Notes under the pieces: generated by a model
What the model was told of the DNA's origin: nothing
The model's database searches: none
What the model saw: only the letters and a program-made list of their open reading frames with translations
Program-made: the position numbers and the translations under genes
In this document: one piece after another, positions 18,278 to 28,854 of the stretch
Numbering within the stretch: position 1 is the stretch's first letter
Layout of the letters: the number at the start of each line of letters is the position of its first letter
Source: Parachlorella kessleri
Lineage: Eukaryota; Chlorophyta; Trebouxiophyceae; Chlorellales; Chlorellaceae
Length of the DNA: 36,017 bases
Assembly: GCA_001598975.1 (NCBI GenBank)
Contig: BBXU01000010.1
Coordinates: forward strand, 1 to 36,017
Reading direction: 5' to 3'

Positions 18278-19157
18278 GCGTAGCAGGGGCGGGGAAGGGG
18301 AGGTGGAGGGGGAGGGGAGGGGAGGGGAGGTGGAGTGTGCGTCTGGTGCTGGGTGCTGGTAGCAAGATTGATGCGGGGAAGAGTGCTGCAGCAAGCGGCG
18401 GCCCTGTGTGTGCAGTGGGCACGTCAGGTGAGGCGTTAAATGCGCTCCTGGTCACAGGTTTAGTCCCACCAAATTGCTTGTCAGTACAGCTTGCAAAGCC
18501 GTAGCCAGTGTGCAGGGCGGCAGACAGGCACTGGGTTTATCCCATGTTGGAGTGAATTGTTTTGTTGCCTGTGAGCCTGGCTGTGCCTCCCTCTCATGCT
18601 GTTTTGACGGCCGCTCTTGTTGATATATCTGATAGCCTGATGAGCGGGGGACATTTGCAGTGAACCAAAGGTTTTCTCTGAGGCCTTCACTGCGCAGACT
18701 GGGCAGTGGTTGAGGTAGCCTAGCCCTAGACAGGTGTAGAGGATTCCCGGGAATCGATTAGGTCTGTCAGTTTAGCCGTCCATGTGCCACAGGTGGTGGC
18801 ACACGCTGTGTGTCATGAAGGGATTGGTCGCCGCCCCTCTAGGTTCTCCTGCCTGCTCTGTAACATGCATGCATGCGGAGCGTCAGAGCCTAGGGATTCT
18901 GGTGTCAGGATGCACCTCTTTGACACCAGCTTCCAACTGGGAAGAGGTTCGGTAGTCTGAGCCTAGCTACACTCCTCTGCCTCCAAGCCAACCCCCTCCC
19001 CGCCATGCTTCCAGAGCAGGATCCCGAGATGAGGACAAACCCCCCTGCCACATCAGCGCAGCAGGCTGCCGATCATCTTACACCAAGGCACTCCAGATGC
19101 GGATGGTGGCTCAGTTTGAGCGCCCCATAAGCCGCACTGCGGTACTGATCAGCCGCT
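18278..19157. other. 3' UTR of the DCAF8-like gene and promoter of the RRM/RS gene
   Basis: No gene recognised. Just after the stop is a G-rich stretch (18285-18334). A TGTAA at 18859-18863 is a candidate poly(A) signal for the DCAF8-like transcript. A 14-base perfect palindrome, GATTCCCGGGAATC, occupies 18742-18755. The right end should hold the promoter and leader of the plus-strand gene starting at 19158. Confidence 0.5.
18285..18334 (+). repeat. G-rich GGGGA repeat in the 3' UTR
   Basis: Runs of three to five G separated by A or T follow the DCAF8-like stop codon within ten bases. At least four G4 tracts occur close together on the RNA-sense strand, so an mRNA G-quadruplex is possible. 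Confidence 0.8.
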
Positions 19158-22100
19158 ATGGAGGAGCCATCGCCTGCTCCACCTGAGCCCACAGCAGGCG
19201 ACCGCCCCAGCGGCAAAAAGAGGTCCAGGACACGGTGGGGCCCAGATAAGGACGGCCCAGCTGGTGCCGCACAGCCCTCCGGGCAGCAGCCCCCAACTGA
19301 TGGTGGACCACCTGCTGCACCACCCCAGGAGGGAGCACTGGCCTCTCCAGGAGGTAGCACTGCGGAGGATGCGGCTAGGCGGCGAAAGAGGACGCGCTGG
19401 GGGCCTGGAGAAGGCGGCACAGCGGAGCAGGGCCCAGGTCAGGATGGGCACCAGCATGGCGAAGCCCCACCGCCGCTGCCGCCCTCTCCAGACAGGTAAT
19501 ACACGCCAATATAGGAGAGTACATCTGGTGACAACTGCGCAGCCTGCTGCAGCCGCTTTTTGTACCAATGTTGCTTGCCCCTTGCGGTAGTGCTTGCTGA
19601 GAAGCCTGTTGCTTAGAAACTACCAACTTCGGGTGGCGCCGTACCTGGTAGCTAACATTGGTAGTTGGTGCCATACCTCACAGCGCCTTGTTTTGGCCGC
19701 AGAAGTGGACGAGCGCCGCCACTGCCAGATGGCAGAGGGAGGGCGGATTATCATCCACAGCTGGTGCCCCAGCAGTGGCAGAATGGGCACCAACCAGGGC
19801 AGCCAGCGGATGCAGGAAGCGGGGTGCCACCTGGGTTGCGGTGAGGCCTACACCAAATGCCTTGGCATGCCACTGACCTGCTGGTATTTGTGGGTGTCTT
19901 ACTACCGTGAAGGTGTGCATGCAGGAGGCCTGCAAGGAAGCTGGCTGGGCTTTGTGGCAAAGCACATGGTGATGCTGCTGGCCCCATAGCACGTCTTCAG
20001 GGTTGCCACCTTCCTTTGCACTGTGTGTCTTGAAGCTGCCTTGCTTGACTGGATTGTCGCGCAATTTCAGCAAAGAGGGCTGCAGCCCCTGGCGCCTCCC
20101 TTTGGGTATGTATTGGTGGGTGGCGTTTGACAGTTGCGCTGCGCCGTCTGCAGGGCTGAGAGCGACGCCCAGCCTTCTGGAGAGCACAGCAGGCTCAGTG
20201 CGGAGGATCTCTGCACCTTGTATGTGGGCAACATTTCCGCGAGCGTCACAGGTAGGCGCCGCAGCCCTTATGCCCGGGTCCACCAGTGCTACGCTGTTAG
20301 TAAAGTGATGCCGACCTGTGTTCGCAACAGTCAATTAGGCGGATGGTTCGGTCGGAGCCTGCTGTTGCCCAGCGCTGCTTCATGGGAGGAAAATTGTGCC
20401 ATACTAACCTTTCTCAAGGCGATGACACAAGTAGCTTTTTCAAATCCTTCCCAAGCCCCGATGTTGGTGCCCCTGCAGAGGAGGGGCTGACCTCCCTCTT
20501 CTCCTCGGTGGTGCCCAGCTCCCTGGAGTCGTGCACGCTGGCCGTGGACCCCGCGCCCCCCTACCACCACCGCGGCTACGCCATCGTGCGGGTCAGGGAC
20601 GAGGCCGGGGCGCAGCGTTGCCAGACGCTGCTCAACGACTACCCGGTGGGTCGGCTGGGGCTGCTGCTGTGGCTCGGCTGCTAGTGTGGATTGCTGGTAT
20701 GCTTCTGGGATGACCGGTCCCCTGAACTGTATGAGTATTGTTGTGGGCTGCTCCAGGGGTTTTGCAACGCAGGGTGTCCAACCGTATAGGAGACTGGTTT
20801 TGCTCGCTAGTTGCCGCCGCCGTGCCTGCCGGGGTCGGCTCGGCATCCCGTCGGTGGTAGCAGTGCATGAGGGGTTCCACACCTTGCTTGCCTGCCCCCC
20901 CGTGGTGGATGCAGCTGGGCGGCCAGAACCTGGTGGTGAGGCCCAAGGGGTCCATGGCCCTGCCAGGGACCGCTGAGATGCCAGCTGCCTCGCAGCACCA
21001 GCAGCAGCAGCAAGGGACGGCCGCAGCAGCAGCAGCCTGGGGCCAGCAGACGTCCTCGTACCCGCCCCACCACTCCTCGCAGCTTGGCAGTGCAGCACCC
21101 GCTGCAGGAGCGGCAGCAGCGCCCGGCTACGATTACTACAGTGCTGGCTACCCTGGGGCGGGTGCCGGGTACGATGCCTACACTGCAGCCTACTATGCCG
21201 GTGCAGCTGGGCCCTACCCAGGCGGGTATGGCGGCAGCGCAGCCTACGGCAGCAGCGGTGGTGCATCAGGCGCCAACGCTACACCTATGATGGCAGTGGC
21301 TGCCCCTGGCACTCCTGTGGCGCCCGGCGAAAGGCCGCCAGGCACAGAGCACGACCCGGCCTACGAGTATGCCTACCCGGCGCCCAACATCGCGGTAGTG
21401 GTACCGCCTGGGCCTGGGGAGGAGGTTGCCTCGGCTGGGGAGGGCGCCAAGGAGGCGGCAGCGGCAGCCCTGCAGGGCATGGCACAGCTGGCCGCTGCCG
21501 TGAAAGCGGCAGTGGAGCGGCGCGAGGAGGAGGAGCTCCTACCGCCGGGGGTAGAGGCGCGGGAGGAGTTTGCAGCCGGGCAAGCCAATCCACCACACTT
21601 GTTCCCCTTGGCAGGCGCTCTGCAGCAGCAAGGGGATGCCGCGGCAGCCCAGGACCAGTGGGGTGCGTATGGTGGCTACGACGCGGCGGCGGCATATGCA
21701 GCAGCGGGGTATGATGCGTATGGTGGCTACTACGATGCAGCGACTGGGGTGTATTACGACTACTCGCAGCAGCAGGGCTACGGCGGCGCTGGGGAGGCAG
21801 CACAGCAGGGCGGGCAGCAGGCAGCAAAGCCCAATCTGGAGCCACCCCGTATCAAGCCCCGCGTGCCGCGCAGCAGGCAGCGCAAGGCAGCGGCCGCGGC
21901 GGCTGGCGAGGCCATTGCGGTGCCGCTGCCGGCGGACTGGGAGGAGAAGCAGAAAGCGAAGAAGATGGAGGAGGCTGCAGCCAAGATGGCTGCCGCTGCT
22001 GCGGCCAAGGCAGACGGGGCGGGGAAGGACACAGGGGCGGTGGGCAAGGGCCTGCCGGGGGCGCTGGGCCAACAGCAGCAGCCCAGAGCAGGCGTCGCCG

Positions 22101-23756
22101 CCGGTGCTGCAAAGCTGCCTCCCCGCCCCAGGTCACCTCTGCCTATGCGAGGCTCCCCGCCCCGGTTTGGCGCCAGGGGCAGGTCTCGCTCCCCCTCCCG
22201 CTCGCCGCTGCGCTACAGCCGCTCACCCTCCCCTCGCCGCCCCTTCAGCAGCAGGTCACCCTCACTGCTGCGTGGTGTGCGGGGCCGCAGCTTCTCCCGC
22301 TCGCCCCCGCCCCACCGCCGCTACCCCACCAGCCGCAGCCCCAGCCCCTACGGGCCCAGCCCGCGCTACGCCCACTCGCGGTCGCCCTCTCCCAGCGCCC
22401 GTGGTGGCTTCCGGGGCAGGCGCAGCCCCCCGCTCCCAAGCATGGCGGCAGGGCGGGGCAGGGGCAGGGGCTTTGCCCGCGGCCGCGGCGGCTATGGCCC
22501 TCCCAGGGTCCGCAGCCCCGGCTCTCCTCTGGACCGCACCAGGCGGTACGACAGCCGCTCACCACCACCGCACCGATACAGCCCTTCCCCGCCAGGCAGG
22601 GGCCGCTCTCGCAGCCCATCCTATGGCGCTTACCCACCAGCCCGGCGCCCAGGGGCATATGCCCCCGGCAGTGGAAGCCCCTCCCCAAGTCCCCGCGGGC
22701 GCTACAGCCGCAGCCCGCTTGGGGCCAGGCAGCGGTATGAATTGCCACCGCAGCGGGCTTCGCCGCCGCGTTCGCCGGCCTCTTCGGCTGAGGAAGGTGG
22801 GCAGAACGGCTTGGGACTGGCGCAGTTGGTTGTTCGTTCGTTCGCAAGCACCCCTTGCATTGAGCTTGGGTGGTCCGCAATTGGTGTCGCTTTGCAAGGC
22901 TGCCTGGTTGGGATGTACGGATCCCTGTTAGCCTCGGGATGTTGGCTGGTCATGCCCAAAGGATAAAGGCAGGTGGGAATGAGCTGCAGCATCTGGGTGG
23001 ATGCTGAAATTCTTGCAGTTAGCAAGAGGGCTTGCTTTGTCTAGTAGCTCAAGGAAGCTGCCTGCCCGGCTTAGGATAAGGATGTGTTCGACAGCATCAT
23101 GGTTTTTGCGGGGGTTCCTGGAGAAATACCGGCCCTCGTAAAACCAACCGATGTGGCGCATGTTCTGTGTGTGGGGCTCAACGCTTGCATGGCTATGCAT
23201 AATGGCGGGGGTCCCTCTGGCGATCTCTCACACCTCAGGCAGGCGGTACGTTGAGGGTCCTCATGCGCTGAGCTGCTTGTTTGTTGCAGGGGAGCTGGAG
23301 GAGGGTGAGCTGGATGTGGACCCGCGTGAGGCACGCAAGCTGCTGCGGGCGCAGGAGCGGCGGCCCTCGCCTCCGCCGCCTAGGCGTGGTCCCTACGGCC
23401 ATGACGAGCGGGGAGGCTTCAGAGAAGGCTACGGCGGCGGCGGGGGGCCAGGCCCTGGCGGGCGCGGCCGGCCACCGCCACCGCCTGACGGTGGCCGTGG
23501 CCGCGGCGGCGTCCGGGGCTTGCCGCCGCACGACTACGCCGGGGAGTTTGACTTTGTGTCAGGCCAGCCAGTTCCGATGCCAATGCCGCTGCAGGCGGCG
23601 GCGGTGCCTGTGATGGGGCCGGCGGGGTTGGTGATGGGCATGCTGCCGCTGGGCATGGCCGGCATGATGGGCAGGGGGATGGTGATGGGCATGCCGCCTG
23701 GCGGCTTTCCAGGGCGGGGAGGGTTTGGGCGCGGTGGCCGCGGCGGTCGCTTCTGA
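19158..23756 (+). CDS. RRM protein with RS and RGG regions and two ULM-like motifs (splicing-factor-like)
   Basis: Probably a nuclear RNA-binding protein acting in splicing. Six exons (19158-19495, 19703-19840, 20154-20251, 20479-20645, 20915-22796, 23290-23756) give 1029 residues with phase kept throughout. The N-terminus has two UHM-ligand-like motifs, KKRSRTRWGP (Trp27) and RKRTRWGP (Trp81), like those of SF1 and SF3B1. One RRM spans about residues 180-259: RNP2 is LYVGNIS and RNP1 is the weak HRGYAIVRV. Tyr/Gly/Ala-rich prion-like segments lie near 316-370 and 495-540. An Arg-Ser/Ser-Pro region (~650-865) includes GRSRSPSRSPLRYSRSPS. The last exon adds EEGELDVDPREARKLL, then Gly/Pro/Met-rich and RGG-like repeats ending GRGGRGGRF. 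No KH domain or zinc knuckle is seen, so it is not a standard SF1. I do not recognise an exact orthologue. Confidence 0.8.
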
Positions 23757-24702
23757 AACTACTGTTGCAACTCTGTGCTGAACCCTACTTGGTTGTAGCT
23801 GGTCGTGAGTTTGCGAGTTCCTTTTCCGAGATCTGTTGAGTGTAAGAAGTGCCTGGAGCCCACAATGGTACTGCCACTGCCAAGCTCGCGGCACACACAT
23901 GGGGACACAGCCCCCTTTATCGTGAGTCTGTCGCCTGCAATGCTGCTGGATATGTGTCTCTCCCACAGTCTTGCCCATCGCTACCAGGTCAATGAGAAAT
24001 TGCAGTGAAGCGTAGTATGACTGGGCTAAGCCTTCAAGTGGTGCAGCCTTCCTGGGGCAGTTTCCTTTCGCTCTTACCCATGTGGGCGGTCCCACTCTTC
24101 ACTAAAAGCTGTGTGCAACGGCCTGCGCAAGCCCATAAATTCATCCCCGGTCTCAGATATGACTCTCAGCTAGCTCAGATAGGAACTATGAACGCTTGTG
24201 AGACGCCCGACCACTGATGGCACTTCCCAGCACTTATGGAGGGTTTGTATAGCCCAGGAACACGTCTGTTGGTTTACAAAGCTCGACCCTAAAGGTTGGT
24301 CCCGCTTCCCACCTCCCAAGGTTTCGACAGTCACAATATACGTATCCAAGGTTTGGCAAGGTTAACGTGATGGGCGCACTGCGGCTCAAGCGTGCTCCAA
24401 CGCAGGCCAGACTCCTTCCTGTCCGGAATGATAGCCCTCTCGAAGGTTCTCTACTCATGTAGACCCTCCCAACCGTCTTGTATTCATTGGGAGAGGGGGC
24501 CAGTAGTAATATGACCAATCCCATGGTACTTCCCCTTATGTTTTCTCTTCTGTGCGCTTCGGTTTCTTAGCATATGATTGTTAATATTTCTTCTGAGACT
24601 GTCACTAAGTTTTGGCTGCGTCCAAGGGGTATTGTGCACCCCCGCTTGTGAAGCTCGGTTTGTCTCTGAAGCTCGCAGCCACGGTCTTCTTCAGCAGGCG
24701 TC
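23757..24702. other. Intergenic region upstream of the phosphatase gene
   Basis: A TGTAA at 23841-23845 is a likely poly(A) signal for the RRM/RS gene, giving a short 3' UTR. From about 24190 to 24600 the DNA is noticeably less GC-rich than its neighbours. It contains an ATG-initiated minus-strand open frame at 24524-24234 (96 residues) with no recognised domain. The right end should hold the phosphatase promoter. Confidence 0.5.
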
Positions 24703-27262
24703 ATGTTTTCGTGGCCTTGGAGTCGGGGCTTGAAACATTCGTACCTGGACAAGCTGGTCAGCAGATTACTGGCGCTGCCTGGGGATGAAGTTCTGGAGGA
24801 CAAGCCGTTCTGTCTGGCCGAAAAAGAGTTCTCCAAGCTTTGCAAATGTGTCAGGTGCGTAAGAACTACTGCCTTCTCAGCACAAGGGGGCCGGTAGCCT
24901 TTCGCCCTGAGTTCCTTCATCTGGCTGCCTTCCAGCGGGCCTTCATACTCAATTCACACTATGAAGATCCGCAGGGATGCCTTCCTGCTTGAGTCTGCGT
25001 TGGTAGAGCTGCCTCGCTTTGAGGGCGAAACTGTGCTTGTTGGGGACCTACACGGGCAGTTTAGGGACCTGCGGAACATCCTGGCTACAGTGGGGCACCC
25101 CGGCCCTGGCAGGCGCTACGTATTCCTAGGCGACTATGTAGACAGGTGAAAGAGCCTTGATTGCTTTGTGCTATTTGAGATCTGCGTGTAAGGGGCTGCA
25201 GGCAGGGCAGCAAGATGCACCACTGGGGCGTTTGGACAGCCGCCGCTCAATGTTGAGTGGAGCGGCAGCCCGACCAAGAAACCTCCTGCACAAACTGTAG
25301 GCAAGCGGATGCTATGCTTTGTGGCTTGCAGAGGCGAATGCGGTTTGGAGATTGTGGCGTGCCTTTTTGCGCTAAAGCTGCGCTACCCGGACCGGGTCTA
25401 CCTCATACGTGGCAATCATGAGTGTGCTGGTGGGTGGAGAATGCAGGCTTGGAGGACATTCCATAGGATAGGAGCATGTATTGTTCTTGGCTAAGCATTT
25501 CAGGGTGATGTGCAGAAGCTCGTGACCCCCCTTCCAGCTGCATCCTGGCCCCCGCAAATGCTGCCAGTTGCAGCGTGCCCCCGGTCAAATCCTTGCCTGC
25601 CTGCCTGCCTGGGTGGCAGCCGCACGGCCACCTCAGCTAGCTTGGTCTCCTCCCCTGGTGCAGAAGTAACGGTGATGTTTGGGTTTTGCATGGAGTGCCA
25701 GCGGCGGAGTACGCTGGCAGTCTGGGAGGCGGTGATGCAGGTGGGTTGGGCGGCAGTTGGACAAACCATACTCAAGGGGTCAGAAATTTCTGGATGTTCA
25801 TGGGGTTGGACAGTAGCTGCGCGCGGGTCAGTTCCTAGGGAGGTTCCCTCCTTTCCTGTTTTTTGCCTCAATTGCCTCTATTGTCCCTGCGATTACGTAC
25901 CAAGCCAGGCCCAGCTGGTGCAGGTGTTTGACGCGCTGCCGCTGGCAGCGCTGCTGCACAGGCAGGTGCTGTGTGTGCATGGTGGCATCTCGCCGCAGCT
26001 GTCCAGGCTGGAGGAGATCAATAGCATCGCGCGGCCCACAGACGTGAACCCTGCGGGTGCTGGCCTGCTGGTGGACCTGCTCTGGGCCGACCCCTGCACA
26101 CACACACCAGGTGCGCTGCTGTGCACAAATACTGGCGCAGTAGGGTTGCTGGAGGCTGCAGGTCAGTGCTTGGTTGGTGGTGCTGCAGTGGACAGTCACG
26201 CAGGATATACTGGCACTGTCACAGTGCTGCGGCACGGCCGAGCCCTCGAGTGGGGTGTGCACCCTTCTTCACGGCTACTCAGAAAGGGTGCTTGGGCTGC
26301 CCTTGCCTATGCAGGGTGGTGTCACAGCCCGCGGGGTGTGTCCTACTGCTTTGGCCTGTCCGCGGTGCGTGAGTTCCAGCTCAGGACGGGCGTGCGCAGC
26401 ATCGTGCGGGCGCACATGATGCAGCCGGAGGGCTTTGAGGTGCTGGGCAACCACGAGGTTGTCACCGTGTTTAGCGCTGTCAACTACAAGGACTCAGGTG
26501 CGTTGTTGGGGATGGGTGGCAAGGCAGGGGTCCAGCGTGGGAGCCCGCTTCAAAGCTCAAGAAAGAGCAGGACATACTGTGACTCCCTGGCTGGTACCAT
26601 GTGGTTGCCGTTACTTGTGAGATGCGAGCAGCCGTAGTTGTTTCAACACAGGCGGTGAAGGGGTTGTGTTGTGTTGGCAAGCTTTCCTGCAGTGGCCGCT
26701 CTCCCACGAGCTGCCCTTGGGGCCCAGTAACCGCACGCTTGGAACTCTGCAGCACTGTGTGCCTTTCTTATCCGATGTAACGTCTCCCTTGGGTGCAGGC
26801 AACACTGGCGCCGTGGTCGTCCTGGACGCCGACAACACGATGCATTTCCGCACGTTCCTGCCGCCCGCCAGGGACCAGGGCTCGCCCTTGAGCGTGCTTA
26901 GGGCCGCAGCAGTCTCTTCGGCAACAGAAAGCGCCTCCACAGCAGATGCCGCAGGGGCGCAGCAGAGCAGCTTCAGCGAAGATGTGGGAGTGGAGGCGCT
27001 GGCAGGCCAGGAGACTGGGGGCTGGCCAGGGAATAAGCACACGCCGCCCCCAGAGCTGGTCGCACTTGAAGAGGTGGCAGAAGATCTGCGGGCGGTGCGG
27101 CAGCAGCAGGGCAGTACACAGCCAGGCACCCCAGGCGCTGGGATTTGTTTGCATGGGTCTGCGGCACCACCCAACAAGTCTGGGCCCGATGGAGAGTCGG
27201 AGTGGAGATACGCACTGCCCCTTGCTGTGCCTGCTGGAGCTGTGGATGTGGCAGTGGCATGA
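24703..27262 (+). CDS. Divergent PPP-family Ser/Thr protein phosphatase
   Basis: A metal-dependent phosphoserine/threonine phosphatase. Seven exons (24703-24854, 24936-25145, 25332-25429, 25664-25740, 25924-26110, 26315-26497, 26799-27262) give 456 residues, in phase to TGA. PPP motifs appear in order: GDLHGQF (Asp88, His90), GDYVDRG (Asp117), RGNHE (Asn149, His150), HGGISP (His198), GWCHSPRGVSYCFG, RAHM (His275) and FSAVNY (294-299). All metal ligands and catalytic His/Arg positions seem kept. However, RAHM replaces RAHQ, FSAVNY replaces FSAPNY, and EVTVMFGFCMEC replaces the usual SINRIYGFYDEC. A novel ~80-residue N-terminus precedes the core and a ~135-residue Ala/Glu-rich tail follows. RYPDRVYLIRGNHE leans toward PP2A/PP5, but I cannot place the subfamily. 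Exon 5 could also start at 25915; 25924 preserves the family spacing after Trp. Confidence 0.88.
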
Positions 27263-28082
27263 TGTCGCTGCTGCCTTCAGCCAAGTCCGCAGCGCCCAGC
27301 GCCAGGGCTGCCCGTAAGCCATAGGGGCTGGACCGGTGATGATGCATCGAGTGAAAATGTTGGGCCAACGGTATTAGCACTATGGTCTTGATTCTTGGGA
27401 GCACTTTTGTGTGCAGCAGTGTCTGAGCGGTGAAGTTTATAGTTATTGAACACTGCAATGGGTGTTGGTGTCCCTTGCAGAGGGACGTTTTTGTTGGCGC
27501 ACTATATCCGGGTGGCTCACTTTGTTGTACTGTGGCCCTTCTAAGGTTGTGGTGGTACCTGCCTGGGTCCCTCACCCCTACCCGCAAAGGCAACAGTTTT
27601 GTGATTGTATAACTAATAAGACCTAGCTGCCAACTGCTGGGGCTTTGATGTTGAGTGAGGGTGCTAGGCCGTGGGTGTAAATGTGCTGCTATTGCACAAA
27701 GCTGCTCTGGGTTATTCATGTTGTTCGCTGGTGTTTTGTGATGTATTATCTCCTGTGTTTCTTCTAGAAAACTGGTCCTTGGTTTGGTTTCTGTGAGTGC
27801 TTTCTCATGCTGCTTTGTCCTGAGCTTGCCCGGCGGACGGGCCAAAGCCTTCATTTGCTTGCTGGTTTGGTGGTACGTTGCATCGTGTTCTGTTTCTCTT
27901 TGGGGTGATCCTTGATGTTCCGTTCAACTGTCCTTGACTTGGATCATCAAGATTGGATCGTCACATCAGTAAGTGTGAGTCAGGCGAGGGGAATGGACTA
28001 GCCTAGACTGAACCGATTGCAATGAGCAACACCGTGGAAAACGAAATCGTTTATAGAGTAGACCAAAGGTTGGATCATCAAC
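27263..28082. other. 3' UTR of the phosphatase gene and 5' region of TBCA
   Basis: A TGTAA at 27676-27680 is a candidate poly(A) signal for the phosphatase mRNA. The region is T/G-rich on the plus strand. The minus strand is open from an ATG at 27854 through 26973. A 12-base direct repeat, TTGGATCATCAA, occurs at 27939-27950 and 28070-28081, the second copy one base before the TBCA start codon. Confidence 0.55.
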
Positions 28083-28622
28083 ATGTCTGAAGCCGACAAG
28101 CGTCAAGTCAAGATCAAAGTTGGCACTGTGAAGCGTCTACGCAAGGAGCTAAGCCTTTACTTAGAAGAGGAGTCCAGAGAGCGGTCCAAGGTGCAGAAAC
28201 TCAGAGATGAAGGCGCTGATCCCCATGACATCAAATACGCAGTGAGTGGTCACTTGTGTGGTCTACAAGTAGCACACCTATGCCCCTCACGTTCCCAACC
28301 AGTCACGCGAAACTCTAGCAAGTAGGAAGCAATATGGTAGTACTGACGTTTTCCACTGCCTTGCAGGAAAACATCTTGAACGAGTCAGCTGCTATGGTTC
28401 CAGATACAAGGCGGCGGTTGGAGGCAGCTGTTGGAGAGCTGCAGGCGCTGGTGGTGAGGTTGCCAACCCTGCTTTCCTGTGCATCTGATGTTGATGTGAC
28501 AGATAATTGTAAAACCATCAAGCTTTGCTTGCCACCCTGGGTTGCAGGATGAGTTCTCAGATGCCTTGGCAGGGAGCGAGGAGCTTGGTGCTGCACAAGA
28601 AGAGCTGACCGTACAGACCTAA
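28083..28622 (+). CDS. TBCA: Tubulin-specific chaperone A (tubulin cofactor A)
   Basis: Cofactor A binds newly folded beta-tubulin released from the cytosolic chaperonin and passes it on toward alpha/beta dimer assembly. Three exons (28083-28241, 28367-28453, 28548-28622), all phase 0, give 106 residues, close to the usual ~110. The protein is a three-helix coiled coil with the expected blocks QVKIKVGTVKRLRKEL, then DIKYAENILNES, then MVPDTRRRLEAAVGELQALV. The C-terminus is acidic (AGSEELGAAQEELTVQT). In a flagellate-type alga it would also support axonemal tubulin supply, which is inference. It is convergent with the MAPK gene. A TGTAA at 28794-28798 lies 172 bases past the stop. Confidence 0.95.
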
Positions 28623-28854
28623 CAATATTTGCCTTTGTCATGGAACACCAAACTGCTCTCACATAACAAAGCTACGCTCACAATTGGCACGCTGCTGCTG
28701 AAATGAGTCTTTGTCCTTCTGTTGAGCCACACTCACATTGACCGATGCACCCGGAATAACAAGCAAGCCCTGCTTGGTGTGGCGGAAAAACTCTGTAACT
28801 GGCATTGGGCTGGGCAGTCACCAGGAAGGCTGGTTTCTGTGACTTGCTGCAACG
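28623..28854. other. Convergent 3' intergenic region (TBCA / MAPK)
   Basis: Only 232 bases separate the two stop codons. The plus-strand TGTAA at 28794-28798 lies 57 bases from the MAPK stop, so the TBCA transcript may overlap the MAPK 3' end in antisense. No minus-strand TGTAA was seen here, so the MAPK poly(A) site is not located. Confidence 0.55.

Noticed and set aside
20331..21266. 311-codon minus-strand open frame
   Set aside because: It is a composition shadow of the RRM/RS gene exons, with Arg/Pro/His-rich nonsense typical of antisense to GC-rich coding DNA.
21570..22931. 453-codon plus-strand open frame in another frame
   Set aside because: It overlaps the RS-region exon out of frame. 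The in-frame RSRSPSRSP repeats show which frame is coding.
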